A DNA stretch of 32,200 nucleotides from the NCBI GenBank assembly GCA_910577165.1, contig CAJTLX010000040.1, positions 1-32,200 of the forward strand, written 5' to 3'. The notes beneath the pieces were generated by a model. It did no database searches, was not told the origin of the DNA, and saw only the letters and a list, made by a program, of their open reading frames with translations. Origin of the DNA: an uncultured Lachnospiraceae bacterium (GTDB taxonomy: Bacteria > Bacillota > Clostridia > Lachnospirales > Lachnospiraceae). Shown one piece after another: positions 1 to 8,974 of the stretch. Position numbers and translations under genes: made by a program. Numbering within the stretch: position 1 is the stretch's first letter; every line of letters starts with the position of its first letter.

Positions 1-82
1 AGGAAAACAAACAGCCAAATCCTATTTTTTAAGCAATGAGTTTTGCACATCTCTAAAATTCTCTCTCTGCTTTTTTATTTTA

Positions 83-2182
83 TCAGTTCAAATGCTCCGG
101 GAAATTCTTTAGCACAATACTTGAGAATGGCCACAGACGCATTGAGAGAATCCCATCCTCCGGATAGTACAGTGCCATATCCACGCCAAAACCCTGTGTG
201 TTTGTGTACAGCATACGAACCAGCGCGCGCCCCGGAACCACACCGAGCTGCCAGACAGAAACCTGCACATTTACCTCATAGTCATTATTATTTACAAGAA
301 TTACAAATTGCTCCTCATCATTAAAGCGGCCGTAGCCAATCACGCCGTAAGCCCCGTACACAAATTTTAGTGATCCGGTGCGCAGCGACTGGTAGGCTTT
401 ATGAATGGCAATCAATTCCTTGTGCAGAGCAATCAGATCCTTGTCCTCGCGCCCCCATGGATAGGTGCGGCGGTTGTCCGGATCCGTCCATCCGCACACG
501 CCCGCCTCATCCCCATAATAAATGGTCGGTGCGCCGATCCAGGTCATCTGAATCACTACCGCCTCGCGCATAATCGCCGGGTTTAAATTCTCATTCGCCG
601 CCTGCGGTCCGCTTGTCGCAGTGCGCCCCACCCTATGGTTTGTCCTTGTCATAAAGCGGGAGTGATCGTGGTTGGAAAGCTCGTTCATCGCCACCATTAG
701 GGACTGTGTGTGAAAGCGTGTTGTATAGTGGCGCATCGCACCGAAAAAAGCATCCGGATTACAATACATATCATGTCTATACTCGTCACTGTGCTTCTCA
801 AGCCCAGTCAAAAACCAGGTGATCGGCTCCATAAACGCATCATAATTCATTACGGAATCCCACTCACTCCCCGAAAGCCAAGGCTGCGGGTCGCCGTAAT
901 GCTCCGCCAAAATCAATGCCTGCGGATTCGCGCTGCGCACATTGTCGCGGAACGCCTTCCAAAAATAATGGTTGTACTCCGGCGAGTGTCCTAAATCTGC
1001 TGCTACATCAAGCCGCCATCCGTCCACATTGTATGGCGGCGACACCCATTTGCGCGCGATGCGCATAATATAGTTGAACAATTTCGGCGAGGCTTCATAA
1101 TTTAATTTCGGCAGTGTGTCATGCCCCCACCAGCCATCGTAGGAGGCGTTGTACGGCCATTCTTCCGACTCCGGCTTATGGAACCGAAAGAAGGTGTGAT
1201 ACGGACTGTCCTCGGACACATACGCGCCCTTCTCATAGCCTTCCACTCCCTCGTAGATCCCCTCGCGATCCAGCCATTTGTTAAATGAACCACAGTGATT
1301 GAACACACCGTCCAAAATTATCTTCATGCCGCGCCGGTGAATCTCCTCGACTAGCGAGATAAAATAGGCATTGCTCGCCTCAAGATTCTCCTTTGACGTA
1401 ACGCGGCTGATATACCTTGTCGCCTTCTTATTGGACTTTTCGCCCTCCGGCAAAAGTTCGCCCTCATCCTTTAAGATCACCCCATAATGCGGGTCAATAT
1501 AGTCATAATCCTGTATATCATATTTATGATTTGACGGCGAAACAAAAATCGGGTTCAAATAGATTACTTCCACCCCAAGATCCTGCAAGTAGTCAAGTTT
1601 GCGCATCACCCCCGCAAGATCGCCGCCATAGAATGCGCGCACATCCATACTGGATGGGTAGCGGTTCCAGTCCACCACTCCCACCGTCGGCTCGCCGATA
1701 TAATTGTACTCGCGATCCAACACATCATTCGCGGAATCGCCATTGCAGAACCGATCCACAAAAATCTGATAAAATACCGCACCTTTTGCCCAGTCCGGTG
1801 TGGTATAACCTGGCACAATCTCAAAATTATATTCCGGGTGATGCACTGTATCCACCCCGGCACGCGTATAGTAATACTCCTCGTTCCCAAAACGGATCAA
1901 AAAATAGTATGCGGCTGCCTCATTAGTCAAATAAAGTTCTGTTTCATAAAAATCAAAACGATCCGTCGTCCTGCCCACGTTCATGGAAAACTGTTTTTCC
2001 CCTGTGCATAAAAGAATTTCGCTAATTTTCTGATGCGCGGTGCGGATACGAATTTTCACGGACTCATACGGCATCGGTTCCGGTGGAACCCGGTAGGATG
2101 CAGTGCCGTCAGAAAATATTGCCTCTTTGTTGAATGGCATACTTTCTCTATAACTTTCATATATCTTACTTCCGTTTTCCAT
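83..2182 (-). CDS. GH13 neopullulanase / cyclomaltodextrinase-type alpha-glucan hydrolase
   Basis: A 699-aa glycoside hydrolase family 13 enzyme that would cleave alpha-1,4 (and possibly alpha-1,6) bonds in maltodextrins or pullulan. An N-terminal beta-rich region (about residues 1-125) fits a CBM34-like domain and is followed by the (beta/alpha)8 barrel. Visible GH13 regions are DGVFNH (291-296), GWRLDVAAD with nucleophile D392, AEH with acid/base E427, and SNHD with D506. No signal peptide is present, so the enzyme is probably cytoplasmic and acts on imported oligosaccharides. The ATG is preceded by GGAG at suitable distance. The gene stands alone, with its own likely promoter, divergent from nothing and downstream of ftsH terminators. 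The exact specificity (neopullulanase, maltogenic amylase or cyclomaltodextrinase) cannot be told from motifs. Confidence 0.9.
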   Translation of the reverse strand: MENGSKIYESYRESMPFNKEAIFSDGTASYRVPPEPMPYESVKIRIRTAHQKISEILLCTGEKQFSMNVGRTTDRFDFYETELYLTNEAAAYYFLIRFGNEEYYYTRAGVDTVHHPEYNFEIVPGYTTPDWAKGAVFYQIFVDRFCNGDSANDVLDREYNYIGEPTVGVVDWNRYPSSMDVRAFYGGDLAGVMRKLDYLQDLGVEVIYLNPIFVSPSNHKYDIQDYDYIDPHYGVILKDEGELLPEGEKSNKKATRYISRVTSKENLEASNAYFISLVEEIHRRGMKIILDGVFNHCGSFNKWLDREGIYEGVEGYEKGAYVSEDSPYHTFFRFHKPESEEWPYNASYDGWWGHDTLPKLNYEASPKLFNYIMRIARKWVSPPYNVDGWRLDVAADLGHSPEYNHYFWKAFRDNVRSANPQALILAEHYGDPQPWLSGSEWDSVMNYDAFMEPITWFLTGLEKHSDEYRHDMYCNPDAFFGAMRHYTTRFHTQSLMVAMNELSNHDHSRFMTRTNHRVGRTATSGPQAANENLNPAIMREAVVIQMTWIGAPTIYYGDEAGVCGWTDPDNRRTYPWGREDKDLIALHKELIAIHKAYQSLRTGSLKFVYGAYGVIGYGRFNDEEQFVILVNNNDYEVNVQVSVWQLGVVPGRALVRMLYTNTQGFGVDMALYYPEDGILSMRLWPFSSIVLKNFPEHLN

Positions 2183-2226
2183 CCCTTTGCTCCTGCCTGC
2201 AATTCTTAAATTCAGTGTGTATTCTT

Positions 2227-2255
2227 ATTTTATAATACCATCGTCCTAATTACAA
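2227..2255 (-). promoter_or_regulatory. Likely sigma-A promoter of the GH13 gene
   Basis: On the minus strand TTGTAA (2250-2255) and TAAAAT (2227-2232) are separated by 17 bp. They lie about 45 nt before the GH13 start codon. The hexamers match consensus 4/6 and 5/6. Confidence 0.4.
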
Positions 2256-2417
2256 TATACAAAATCACTAAATTCTTACCTTTTTTTATGCAGACCATTA
2301 CATTTGCGTGAAAACTAGAAAAATTATGCCTTTATTTTCCAAAATATAGGAATTAAATTAAGCAGGATAAAGTTTCCTGTTCGCTGCGCATCCTTCCATC
2401 CGCGCCTATGTGCGCAT

Positions 2418-2451
2418 AAAAAAGGACAGCTTACAAAGGCTGTCCTTTTTT
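2418..2451. terminator. Bidirectional hairpin terminator
   Basis: A perfect 13-bp stem (AAAAAAGGACAGC with its complement) closes an 8-nt loop. A/T runs on both flanks allow use in either direction. It lies in the ftsH to GH13 gap and would stop leftover read-through from ftsH. Confidence 0.7.
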
Positions 2452-2650
2452 GGAGAAGGTATTTTGTTACTTATGGGGTGTAGCAAAAACTATATATAAT
2501 GTATTGGGGTTTACAGCTATTATTATAGCATAGAAAAATAGAAAAGTGTTCACAAACATGATAAAATTTTACTCGCCTTTTTCGTCATTTTCACGGCTTA
2601 TATTCCAGTTTTCCCCAATTATTAACGATGTTTTTTACAAAAATTTGCAG

Positions 2651-2684
2651 GAAAACCGGCTTTTTGTTGAAAAAGCCGGTTTTC
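2651..2684 (-). terminator. Intrinsic terminator of the spoIIE-ftsH operon
   Basis: A perfect 15-bp stem with the core AAAACCGGCTTTTT and a 4-nt loop starts 17 nt after the ftsH stop codon. On the minus strand it ends in a T-rich arm. Confidence 0.75.
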
Positions 2685-2700
2685 AATAAAAAGCACAATT

Positions 2701-4512
2701 TTATACTGTGTCAAAGAGTGCCTCGAATTCCTCGCGTCCGATGCGCTCCTTCTCTATCAGAAGCGCGGCGCAGGCGTGCAGTACATCCATATATTCCGTA
2801 AGGATCTGTTTTGCCTGCTCATAACACCCGTCAATAATCTTTCGCACCTCCTCGTCGATCTTTCCTGCTACAGCCTCACTGTAACTGCGCGTCTGCGCGA
2901 GATCGCGACCGATAAAAACTTCATCGTCATTGCTTTCATAATTGACCATACCGATATTCTCGGAAAATCCATAGCGCGTCACCATGCTGCGTGCCGTGCC
3001 AGTTACATTCTTGATATCCTGGGACGCACCGGTGGTCACATCGTCAAAGATAAGCTGTTCTGCCACGCGCCCGCCAAGTCCGACGATAATATCCTGAAGC
3101 ATCCTGCCTCTGGTATTAAACATTTCGTCCTTTTCCGGCAACGGCATGGTATAGCCCGCCGCACCGCCCCCGGTCGGAATAATGGATACGGTGTAAACCG
3201 GACCAACATCTGGCAGAAGATGGAATAAAATCGCATGTCCCGCCTCATGGTAAGCGGTGATCTTCTTTTCCTTGTCCGAGATAATACGGCTTTTCTTCTC
3301 TTTGCCGATCCCGACTTTAATAAAGGATCTCTTGATATCCTCCTCGCGGATAAACTCGTTATTATCACGCGCTGCGCTGATCGCCGCCTCATTTAAAAGA
3401 TTCTCTAAATCCGCACCGGTAAAGCCCGCAGTGGTCTGCGCAATCTGCTTTAGATCCACATCGTCGCCGAGAGGTTTGTTCTTTGCATGTACATTAAGAA
3501 TCTCCTCGCGCCCCCTCACATCCGGTCGTCCAACTAAGACCTTGCGGTCAAAACGGCCCGGACGAAGAATTGCCGGGTCAAGGATATCCACGCGGTTCGT
3601 TGCCGCTAACACAATGATCCCCTCATTGCTGCCAAAACCATCCATCTCCACAAGCATCTGGTTTAAGGTCTGCTCGCGCTCGTCATGTCCGCCGCCCATA
3701 CCAGTGCCACGCCTTCTCGCCACCGCGTCAATCTCATCAATAAAGATAATGCAGGGAGCATTTCTCTTTGCCTCCCCGAAAAGATCGCGCACACGGGACG
3801 CGCCCACGCCGACAAACATTTCCACAAAATCTGAGCCGGAGATCGAGAAGAACGGCACGCCCGCCTCACCTGCCACCGCCCTGGCAAGCAGTGTCTTACC
3901 GGTTCCTGGAGGTCCCTCAAGCAAGATCCCCTTCGGGATGCGCGCGCCAAGATGGATATATTTCTTTGGGTTCTTTAAAAAGTCCACCACTTCGGAAAGT
4001 TCTTCCTTTTCCTCCTGAAGTCCCGCCACATTCTGGAAGGTAGTCTTCTCCTCGCTTGTCATGCGCGCGCGGCTCTTCCCAAAATTCATCATCTTCGAGT
4101 TGTTGGCACCGCCGCCATTCATCACATTCATCATCATCGAAAACAGGAAAAATATCAGTATGCCCCCGAAGATATAGGGAAGAATCTGCCAAATGATGCT
4201 TGGCTTCTCAATCTCGTGCGTAATGGTTGGCGCGTCATTCGCATAGCCCATCTCCTCGATTTTAGTTACATCTGTCGCATCAAATATCTTTATTTCCCCG
4301 CCGGAGAGCTTTATGCGCACCTGACCCGTCGGCACCTCCTCATTTGGATAGATATCGATCTGCGCCACTCTCCCGGCTTCCAAATCCTTTTCAAACGCCT
4401 GATAACCATAGCCGGAGGTACTTCCGCCGCCCCCGTTGGTAAACCAGATCGCCGCCAAAAACATAATGAGCAAAAACAGATAGAATCCGTAGCCCTTGAT
4501 AAACTTACCCAC
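2701..4512 (-). CDS. ftsH: ATP-dependent zinc metalloprotease FtsH
   Basis: A 603-aa membrane-anchored AAA+ protease that extracts and degrades membrane and short-lived cytoplasmic proteins. Membrane segments lie at about residues 8-25 and 105-130, around a short extracytoplasmic domain. The AAA module shows Walker A GPPGTGKT (200-207), Walker B IIFIDEID (255-262) and the second region of homology near 307-323. The zinc protease site is HEAGH (422-426) with a further acidic ligand in the SQDI segment near 499. The start is GTG at 4512, nine nt after an AGGAG. It is the last gene of spoIIE-tilS-hpt-ftsH, 21 nt after hpt, in the same order as in Bacillus subtilis. All key residues are present. 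Confidence 0.97.
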   Translation of the reverse strand: MGKFIKGYGFYLFLLIMFLAAIWFTNGGGGSTSGYGYQAFEKDLEAGRVAQIDIYPNEEVPTGQVRIKLSGGEIKIFDATDVTKIEEMGYANDAPTITHEIEKPSIIWQILPYIFGGILIFFLFSMMMNVMNGGGANNSKMMNFGKSRARMTSEEKTTFQNVAGLQEEKEELSEVVDFLKNPKKYIHLGARIPKGILLEGPPGTGKTLLARAVAGEAGVPFFSISGSDFVEMFVGVGASRVRDLFGEAKRNAPCIIFIDEIDAVARRRGTGMGGGHDEREQTLNQMLVEMDGFGSNEGIIVLAATNRVDILDPAILRPGRFDRKVLVGRPDVRGREEILNVHAKNKPLGDDVDLKQIAQTTAGFTGADLENLLNEAAISAARDNNEFIREEDIKRSFIKVGIGKEKKSRIISDKEKKITAYHEAGHAILFHLLPDVGPVYTVSIIPTGGGAAGYTMPLPEKDEMFNTRGRMLQDIIVGLGGRVAEQLIFDDVTTGASQDIKNVTGTARSMVTRYGFSENIGMVNYESNDDEVFIGRDLAQTRSYSEAVAGKIDEEVRKIIDGCYEQAKQILTEYMDVLHACAALLIEKERIGREEFEALFDTV

Positions 4513-4533
4513 GTTTATTTTCTCCTCTCCAAT

Positions 4534-5055
4534 CTATAATTCAACCACTCCGATAAATGGCAGATTTCGATATTTTTGCTGGTAGTCCAGACCATATCCC
4601 ACCACAAAGGCATCCGGAATCTGAAATCCAATATAGTCCACATGAACAAAAACTTCCCTGCGATCCGGCTTATCCAACAATGTACACAGCTTCAAACTTC
4701 TCGGACTCCGCTCATTTAACCGTCTGCACAGATAATTCAGTGTGTGCCCGGAATCCACAATATCCTCCACAACCAGAACATCCTTGCCCTCGATCGACTC
4801 GTCCAAGTCTTTTACAATCTTTACATTCCCGCTGCTCTTCGTCCCATCCCCATAACTTGAAAGTGCCATAAAATCCAGTGAACACGGAATGGAGAGATGT
4901 TTTGAAAGCTCGGTCATAAAAAATGTTCCGCCCTTCAACACACAGATCAGATGGAGATCCTTGTCGCGGTACGCCTCGCTGATTTGTGCTGCCATCGCCG
5001 CAATCCGATCTGCTACTTCCTGTTCAGAAATCAATATACTTACTTTTTCTGCCAT
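4534..5055 (-). CDS. hpt: Hypoxanthine phosphoribosyltransferase
   Basis: A 173-aa purine salvage enzyme that joins hypoxanthine or guanine to PRPP. The PRPP-binding loop VVEDIVDSGHT and the KGG segment of type I phosphoribosyltransferases are visible. The open frame runs further upstream (to 5154), but those 33 codons lie inside tilS. ATG at 5055 has a GAGGGGG site about 10 nt before it and gives the family's normal length, so it was chosen. It then overlaps the end of tilS by 16 nt, which suggests coupled translation. The tilS-hpt-ftsH order is widely conserved in Firmicutes. Confidence 0.95.
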   Translation of the reverse strand: MAEKVSILISEQEVADRIAAMAAQISEAYRDKDLHLICVLKGGTFFMTELSKHLSIPCSLDFMALSSYGDGTKSSGNVKIVKDLDESIEGKDVLVVEDIVDSGHTLNYLCRRLNERSPRSLKLCTLLDKPDRREVFVHVDYIGFQIPDAFVVGYGLDYQQKYRNLPFIGVVEL

Positions 5056-6539
5056 TGCAATTTCTTCCCCCTCTTCTTTAATTCTACCACGAGAATCTGC
5101 TTTGTATTCTCCGTCGCCAAAAAGCCTTCTGAACTGCGCACACCAACTGCCCAAAGTACATGGCTGCCCATGGTAAGTAACGGCAATCTCTCACGGTATT
5201 CCCCCGGCACTTTCATGTCCGTAAACAAATCCTTAAGCCGTTTTCTGTGTGTTCCGCCATTGATCTGAATATAATCCCCAGGGCGTTTAGTGCGCAAAAT
5301 AAGTATGTTTTCTATTTTACCATAATCAAAGCATTTCGTATAGCAATTTCTCTCATTTAATGAATTTTTTTCATTTTTCGCGCAACATACCGTCAGATCG
5401 CTTTCCGATAAGTACAAATTTAATTCATACTGTCCAAATGTCAGGACTTTTGGAATGGTATCCACACAAAAGTAACCTCCTGGGTCAAGCTGTGGCATTT
5501 TCTGTTCTCTTCCCTCTTTTGGCGCAATCAAAACCTGTCCGTACTGCCGGAGTGCAAAAATTTTATGCGGTAGAGAAATACGCCTGCCCGTCTGCGCACA
5601 GATTAAACTACAGATCGCCTCGATATGAGTCCTTGCAATATCGCGCCCGCCGCCCGCCGCTCGCCCGACCGCCCTGAGTACAACTTCCTGCTGTAAAAAT
5701 AAAGGCAATTGTTTATAGACTGATATATCTATACTTATCTCTTTGTTTTCTGCACCCCCCTCCTTCACTGCCCTTTGATATGCCTCCTCCACCTGAGTCT
5801 GCAAAAAGTTGGAAAGTTCATACATCTGAGCGGCGGTCTGCGCCAGGTGGGAAACTGCCCCCGCATTCACTATCTCTGCCGCCATCGGCAACAACTCATT
5901 GCGAATGCGGTTGCGCGTATAATCTTTTGAAAGGTTCGTCCTGTCCGTGCAGAAAGGATGTCCCCCCTCCGCCAAAAATTCTTCAATCCGCGCGCGGGAA
6001 ACAAAGAGCAGCGGTCGAATAATCGTAGTCCCCTGTTCCTCTCTTATCGGCACGATCCCTGAGAGTCCCCTGACCCCGCTGCCGCGCAATGCCTGAAACA
6101 AAAAAGTTTCCGCACTGTCATTCTCATTGTGGGCAACGGCAATCTTTTGGTATCCAAGCTCCGCTACCACACCGCGAAAAGCTTCATATCGTACTTTTCG
6201 CCCCGCCTCCTCCTCGGTCATCTTCCACTGCGCGGCAAGTGCTGGAACATCCCGGTGTAGTGCCCGGAACACAACACCTAATTTCTCGCATTCCCGGCGC
6301 ACAAACTCCTCATCCGCATCCGCCTCCTCCCCGCGTATCCCATGATTGATATGCAGTGCGGCAAGGCGCAGTTTGTACTCTTCTTGCAGTGCGCATAGAA
6401 CATACAGTAAACAGAGCGAATCCGCTCCGCCGGAGATCCCCGCCACCACACCATCCCCGGTTTCCAACATATGATATTTTTCTATTGATTGTTTTATTTC
6501 TCTGCAAAAGGCATATCCCTTTGGTTTTTGCTTCTTCAT
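5040..6539 (-). CDS. tilS: tRNA(Ile)-lysidine synthetase TilS
   Basis: A 499-aa N-type ATP pyrophosphatase that attaches lysine to C34 of tRNA-Ile(CAU), so that the tRNA reads AUA. The PP-loop SGGADS is at 36-41 in the catalytic N-terminal domain. A substrate-binding middle follows. The C-terminal TilS domain has the typical RPGD...RKRLKDLF...VP segment. The ATG overlaps the spoIIE stop codon (ATGA), so translation is probably coupled. The gene is essential in most bacteria. Confidence 0.95.
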   Translation of the reverse strand: MKKQKPKGYAFCREIKQSIEKYHMLETGDGVVAGISGGADSLCLLYVLCALQEEYKLRLAALHINHGIRGEEADADEEFVRRECEKLGVVFRALHRDVPALAAQWKMTEEEAGRKVRYEAFRGVVAELGYQKIAVAHNENDSAETFLFQALRGSGVRGLSGIVPIREEQGTTIIRPLLFVSRARIEEFLAEGGHPFCTDRTNLSKDYTRNRIRNELLPMAAEIVNAGAVSHLAQTAAQMYELSNFLQTQVEEAYQRAVKEGGAENKEISIDISVYKQLPLFLQQEVVLRAVGRAAGGGRDIARTHIEAICSLICAQTGRRISLPHKIFALRQYGQVLIAPKEGREQKMPQLDPGGYFCVDTIPKVLTFGQYELNLYLSESDLTVCCAKNEKNSLNERNCYTKCFDYGKIENILILRTKRPGDYIQINGGTHRKRLKDLFTDMKVPGEYRERLPLLTMGSHVLWAVGVRSSEGFLATENTKQILVVELKKRGKKLQWQKK

Positions 6540-7957
6540 GGAATTTTTTCCCTGTCCTGCTGCTTATTTCTCTTTGTCAGTCCCGCGACTAACACCGTCA
6601 TATCATCCCTTGGCTGGTAGTTTTCCCGCTGCATTGCCGCCTCAAGAATTACATTGGCAACTTCCTGCGGACTCTTGCTCTCCGCGCCCGAAATTGCGCG
6701 GGTAATAAACTCCTGCCCATCGCTCTCAACGATTCCGTCCGAGACCATAATTACATAATCTCCCTCATATAATTTCTTTTGTTTCATATCGTAGGAAACA
6801 CAGGAGAGCATTCCTGCGGGCAGCGTTGTCGAGGAAATACTCTCCATCCAGTCGCCGCGCAGAATAAATGTCGCTGCGGCACCCGCCTTCATAAAATCGC
6901 ACATCCCCGTTGCCAGGTGCAGTACCGTAATATCCATCGTCGAAAACATATTGTTCTCTGTGCGCAACACAAGCATAGAGTTGATCAGGCGCATGGCAGA
7001 TTCCTCCTTAAAGCCCGCCTCCAGAAACTGCTCTAAAAGTTCAATCACCCGCTCACTCTCTCTGCAGGCAGCTTCCCCACTGCCCATCCCGTCGGAAAGC
7101 AACATAATCACCTCTCCGCTCTCCGGGTACAGAAACGAAAAATTATCGCCCGAAACCCTGCTGTCCACCCGCGCGGCACGCGCCACGCCCGTAGTCACCT
7201 CAAAATTTGCATCCTCGCGAAAAACATAGTCCGAGTAATCCTTGCCGATCACATGGCGCGAAGCCTCCCCCGGCACTAAGCTTTCCCCGACAATGCAGCT
7301 TAGAATCATCGCCGCCTCGCGGGTTGTCATACAGTGACCCCTGCGGCAGCGCGCTGTCAAATGCAGTTCTAAACTCCCATCGTTTTTCTCAAGCAAAAGC
7401 ATTTTTCTCGCGCAGATCTGCTTGAACCAAAGCCTCGTATAGATGCTGCGCGGCACCTCCCATACCTTTCCGCCCTGCTGCTCTAAATTCCCTGCAAATT
7501 CCTCAACAATGCGCGCCATCTCCGTCAGCTGATCGGCGACAGCGTTGCGGCTCTCATTGATTCGGTTGCGCCATACAATCCCTTGGCGCAGCTGCAAAAG
7601 TCCGCGCTCTAACTGTTCAAAAAGCTCACTGCGCCGCTTACATCCGGGAAGATACTCCTCCTCTTCCTCCCCCGGCAATACTCCAGTCTGCTGTATGGCA
7701 GACAAAAGCTGCTCGGTCTGTGCGTGGCTATGTTCACTAAACTCCCCCCAACAACGCCCACATTCGCTGCAGGCAGTGCAGATCGGCATGGAGATCTCGT
7801 CAAACATTTTTTCAAGCTGTGTCTGCTCCATGCCTGTCCATGGTGCGGCAAAATCATTGATGCTCCCGGAGAGCCTCTCAAATGCCCCCGCGATCCCACA
7901 GAGCCGTCTTTTTACTTCCTTCTGCATTTTCCATTCAATCACATGATCCCGTCTCAT
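6536..7957 (-). CDS. spoIIE: SpoIIE-type PP2C phosphatase without membrane domain
   Basis: SpoIIE dephosphorylates SpoIIAA and so activates the forespore factor sigma-F. This copy is 473 aa. The C-terminal PP2C domain (about 250-465) keeps the metal/catalytic acids in GDNFSF (D271), SDGMGSG (D289), SDGIVES (D407) and DDMTV (D452). The central region (about 10-245) resembles the SpoIIE regulatory segment and carries a CX2CX2CX2C cluster at C60-C69. The roughly 300-residue, ten-helix membrane domain of canonical SpoIIE (about 800 aa) is absent, and the 223 bp upstream cannot encode it. Synteny with divIC before it and tilS, hpt, ftsH after it supports orthology. A promoter lies directly upstream, which argues against a chopped gene. 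Whether it still serves sporulation is uncertain. Confidence 0.85.
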   Translation of the reverse strand: MRRDHVIEWKMQKEVKRRLCGIAGAFERLSGSINDFAAPWTGMEQTQLEKMFDEISMPICTACSECGRCWGEFSEHSHAQTEQLLSAIQQTGVLPGEEEEEYLPGCKRRSELFEQLERGLLQLRQGIVWRNRINESRNAVADQLTEMARIVEEFAGNLEQQGGKVWEVPRSIYTRLWFKQICARKMLLLEKNDGSLELHLTARCRRGHCMTTREAAMILSCIVGESLVPGEASRHVIGKDYSDYVFREDANFEVTTGVARAARVDSRVSGDNFSFLYPESGEVIMLLSDGMGSGEAACRESERVIELLEQFLEAGFKEESAMRLINSMLVLRTENNMFSTMDITVLHLATGMCDFMKAGAAATFILRGDWMESISSTTLPAGMLSCVSYDMKQKKLYEGDYVIMVSDGIVESDGQEFITRAISGAESKSPQEVANVILEAAMQRENYQPRDDMTVLVAGLTKRNKQQDREKIP

Positions 7958-8003
7958 CCATCTTCACCCCTTGAAATCCTTATTGTACACTTATACAATC
8001 TGG

Positions 8004-8037
8004 ATTATAGCCTCTCCGGATGAAATTTTTTGTCAAA
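8004..8037 (-). promoter_or_regulatory. spoIIE promoter: perfect hexamers with 21-bp spacing and a Spo0A-box-like site
   Basis: On the minus strand TTGACA (8031-8036) and TATAAT (8004-8009) are both perfect but separated by 21 bp. This wide spacing is established for Spo0A-activated, sigma-A-read spoIIE and spoIIG promoters of B. subtilis. The plus-strand reading TTTGTCAAAAA across the -35 resembles a 0A box (TGTCGAA). A weaker TGTCAAT-like site is about 30 bp further upstream. The predicted start of transcription is about 40 nt before the spoIIE ATG. Confidence 0.7.
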
Positions 8038-8180
8038 AATGGTTAGTAGTACCCAGAATCGATTGACATTTTTTTATATAAATTCTTATCAAAACTCGTT
8101 TCAAGATACCACTTTCGCTCCGCCCACTCCTGCTGTCCATTGTTGAAGTTCCTAGAACACGCAAAAAAGAGAGAAGTCCC

Positions 8181-8501
8181 CTAATCTTCCCCCTCTCCTT
8201 TTTCCTCAAAAACAATTTCATTAGGATATACAAGTCCCAACACTTTACGCGCCATCTCCTCAACGAATTTTTTTGTCCCAATATAGTCCTTCTTTACATC
8301 AAGCTTTTGCGATTCCGTCTGCATCTCGGCAATTTGACGTTCTAACTGCTCTTTTACCACAAGCTTATCATCCCGCTCCTTTTTCAGATTTGCCGAGGCG
8401 TACAGCACCACAGCGCACAGACATATAGTTAATAAAGTCAACAGACCAAAACCCGTCGTCCTCTTTTTCTTTTTCTTATTCCTTCTTCTTCCTTTTCTCA
8501 C
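8181..8501 (-). CDS. divIC: Septum formation initiator, DivIC/FtsB family
   Basis: A 106-aa single-pass membrane protein of the divisome (FtsL/DivIC/FtsB group). A strongly basic N-terminus (KGRRRNKKKKKR) is followed by a membrane helix (about 18-38). Next come a coiled-coil stretch (about 40-70) and the family's C-terminal motif around FVEEMARKVLGLVYPNEIVF. The start is GTG at 8501, seven nt after GGAGG. It overlaps the end of yabQ by 26 nt. The yabP-yabQ-divIC-spoIIE order is the same as in B. subtilis. Confidence 0.88.
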   Translation of the reverse strand: MRKGRRRNKKKKKRTTGFGLLTLLTICLCAVVLYASANLKKERDDKLVVKEQLERQIAEMQTESQKLDVKKDYIGTKKFVEEMARKVLGLVYPNEIVFEEKGEGED

Positions 8502-8961
8502 GGCACTTCCTCCTTTCTTTCTTTTTTTTCCTCAGCTCTTTTCTGACCTTTTTTTGTTCCTTCTTTTCTATTTTACTCTGTCTGCGCTTCGTTTGCAATT
8601 CCAATTTCTTTTTTCTTATTGGTTCTGCCTTCCTGCTAAACCATTTTTTGATGGAATTCGATTTTTTCACGGCAAATGCCGTCATCCGATCGCGCATTAT
8701 CGCCCGGTAGAGAAGCATCCCCACAAGCATCCCCGCGATCGAGTACGCGCGGATCACCCCGCTGTTCTTTATATAGATCACCGAAAAAACAAAGAAGGAT
8801 GCCGCCAGCCAATAGAGAATATCCTCCGTCTTTTCAAACAGCCAGACCGGTCGGAAAAAAATCCTAAGCACAAGCAGCAGATCATAAACAAAAAAACAAA
8901 TCGCGCCGGAGAGAAAGGAAAAAGCCAGGAGTTCCAGTTCCGGAATCAATGCATCATTCAC
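8476..8961 (-). CDS. yabQ: YabQ-like spore cortex membrane protein
   Basis: YabQ is a membrane protein needed for spore cortex formation in B. subtilis. The frame shows several hydrophobic segments with the YabQ signature around YDLLLVLRIFF and ...DILYWL. A very basic tail follows, rich in Lys/Arg/Glu and probably helical. The frame is open up to 9069 (a TTG), and an ATG exists at 9009. GTG at 8961 was preferred because a GGGGGG purine run lies six nt before it, it starts just after the yabP stop, and it puts the first helix close to the N-terminus (161 aa). The start is uncertain, the identity fairly firm. Confidence 0.78.
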   Translation of the reverse strand: MNDALIPELELLAFSFLSGAICFFVYDLLLVLRIFFRPVWLFEKTEDILYWLAASFFVFSVIYIKNSGVIRAYSIAGMLVGMLLYRAIMRDRMTAFAVKKSNSIKKWFSRKAEPIRKKKLELQTKRRQSKIEKKEQKKVRKELRKKKKERRKCREKRKKKE

Positions 8962-8974
8962 AGGCTTCCCCCCA

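Larger units (their letters stand above)
2183..2700. other. Gene-free stretch between GH13 gene and ftsH
   Basis: 518 bp, AT-rich, with no convincing reading frame. It holds the GH13 promoter near 2240 and two strong hairpins at 2418-2451 and 2651-2684. Nothing else was recognised between 2452 and 2650. Confidence 0.6.

Noticed and set aside
1417..1926. 169-codon plus-strand frame inside the GH13 gene
   Set aside because: Antisense shadow with Pro/Ser/Arg-rich, unstructured translation and no known motifs.
3257..4018. 253-codon plus-strand frame inside ftsH
   Set aside because: Antisense shadow of a highly conserved gene, low-complexity Ser/Arg-rich product, no ribosome site.
8033..8281. 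82-codon minus-strand frame between divIC and spoIIE
   Set aside because: It overlaps divIC and the spoIIE promoter region, shows no membrane segments and cannot be the lost SpoIIE domain.
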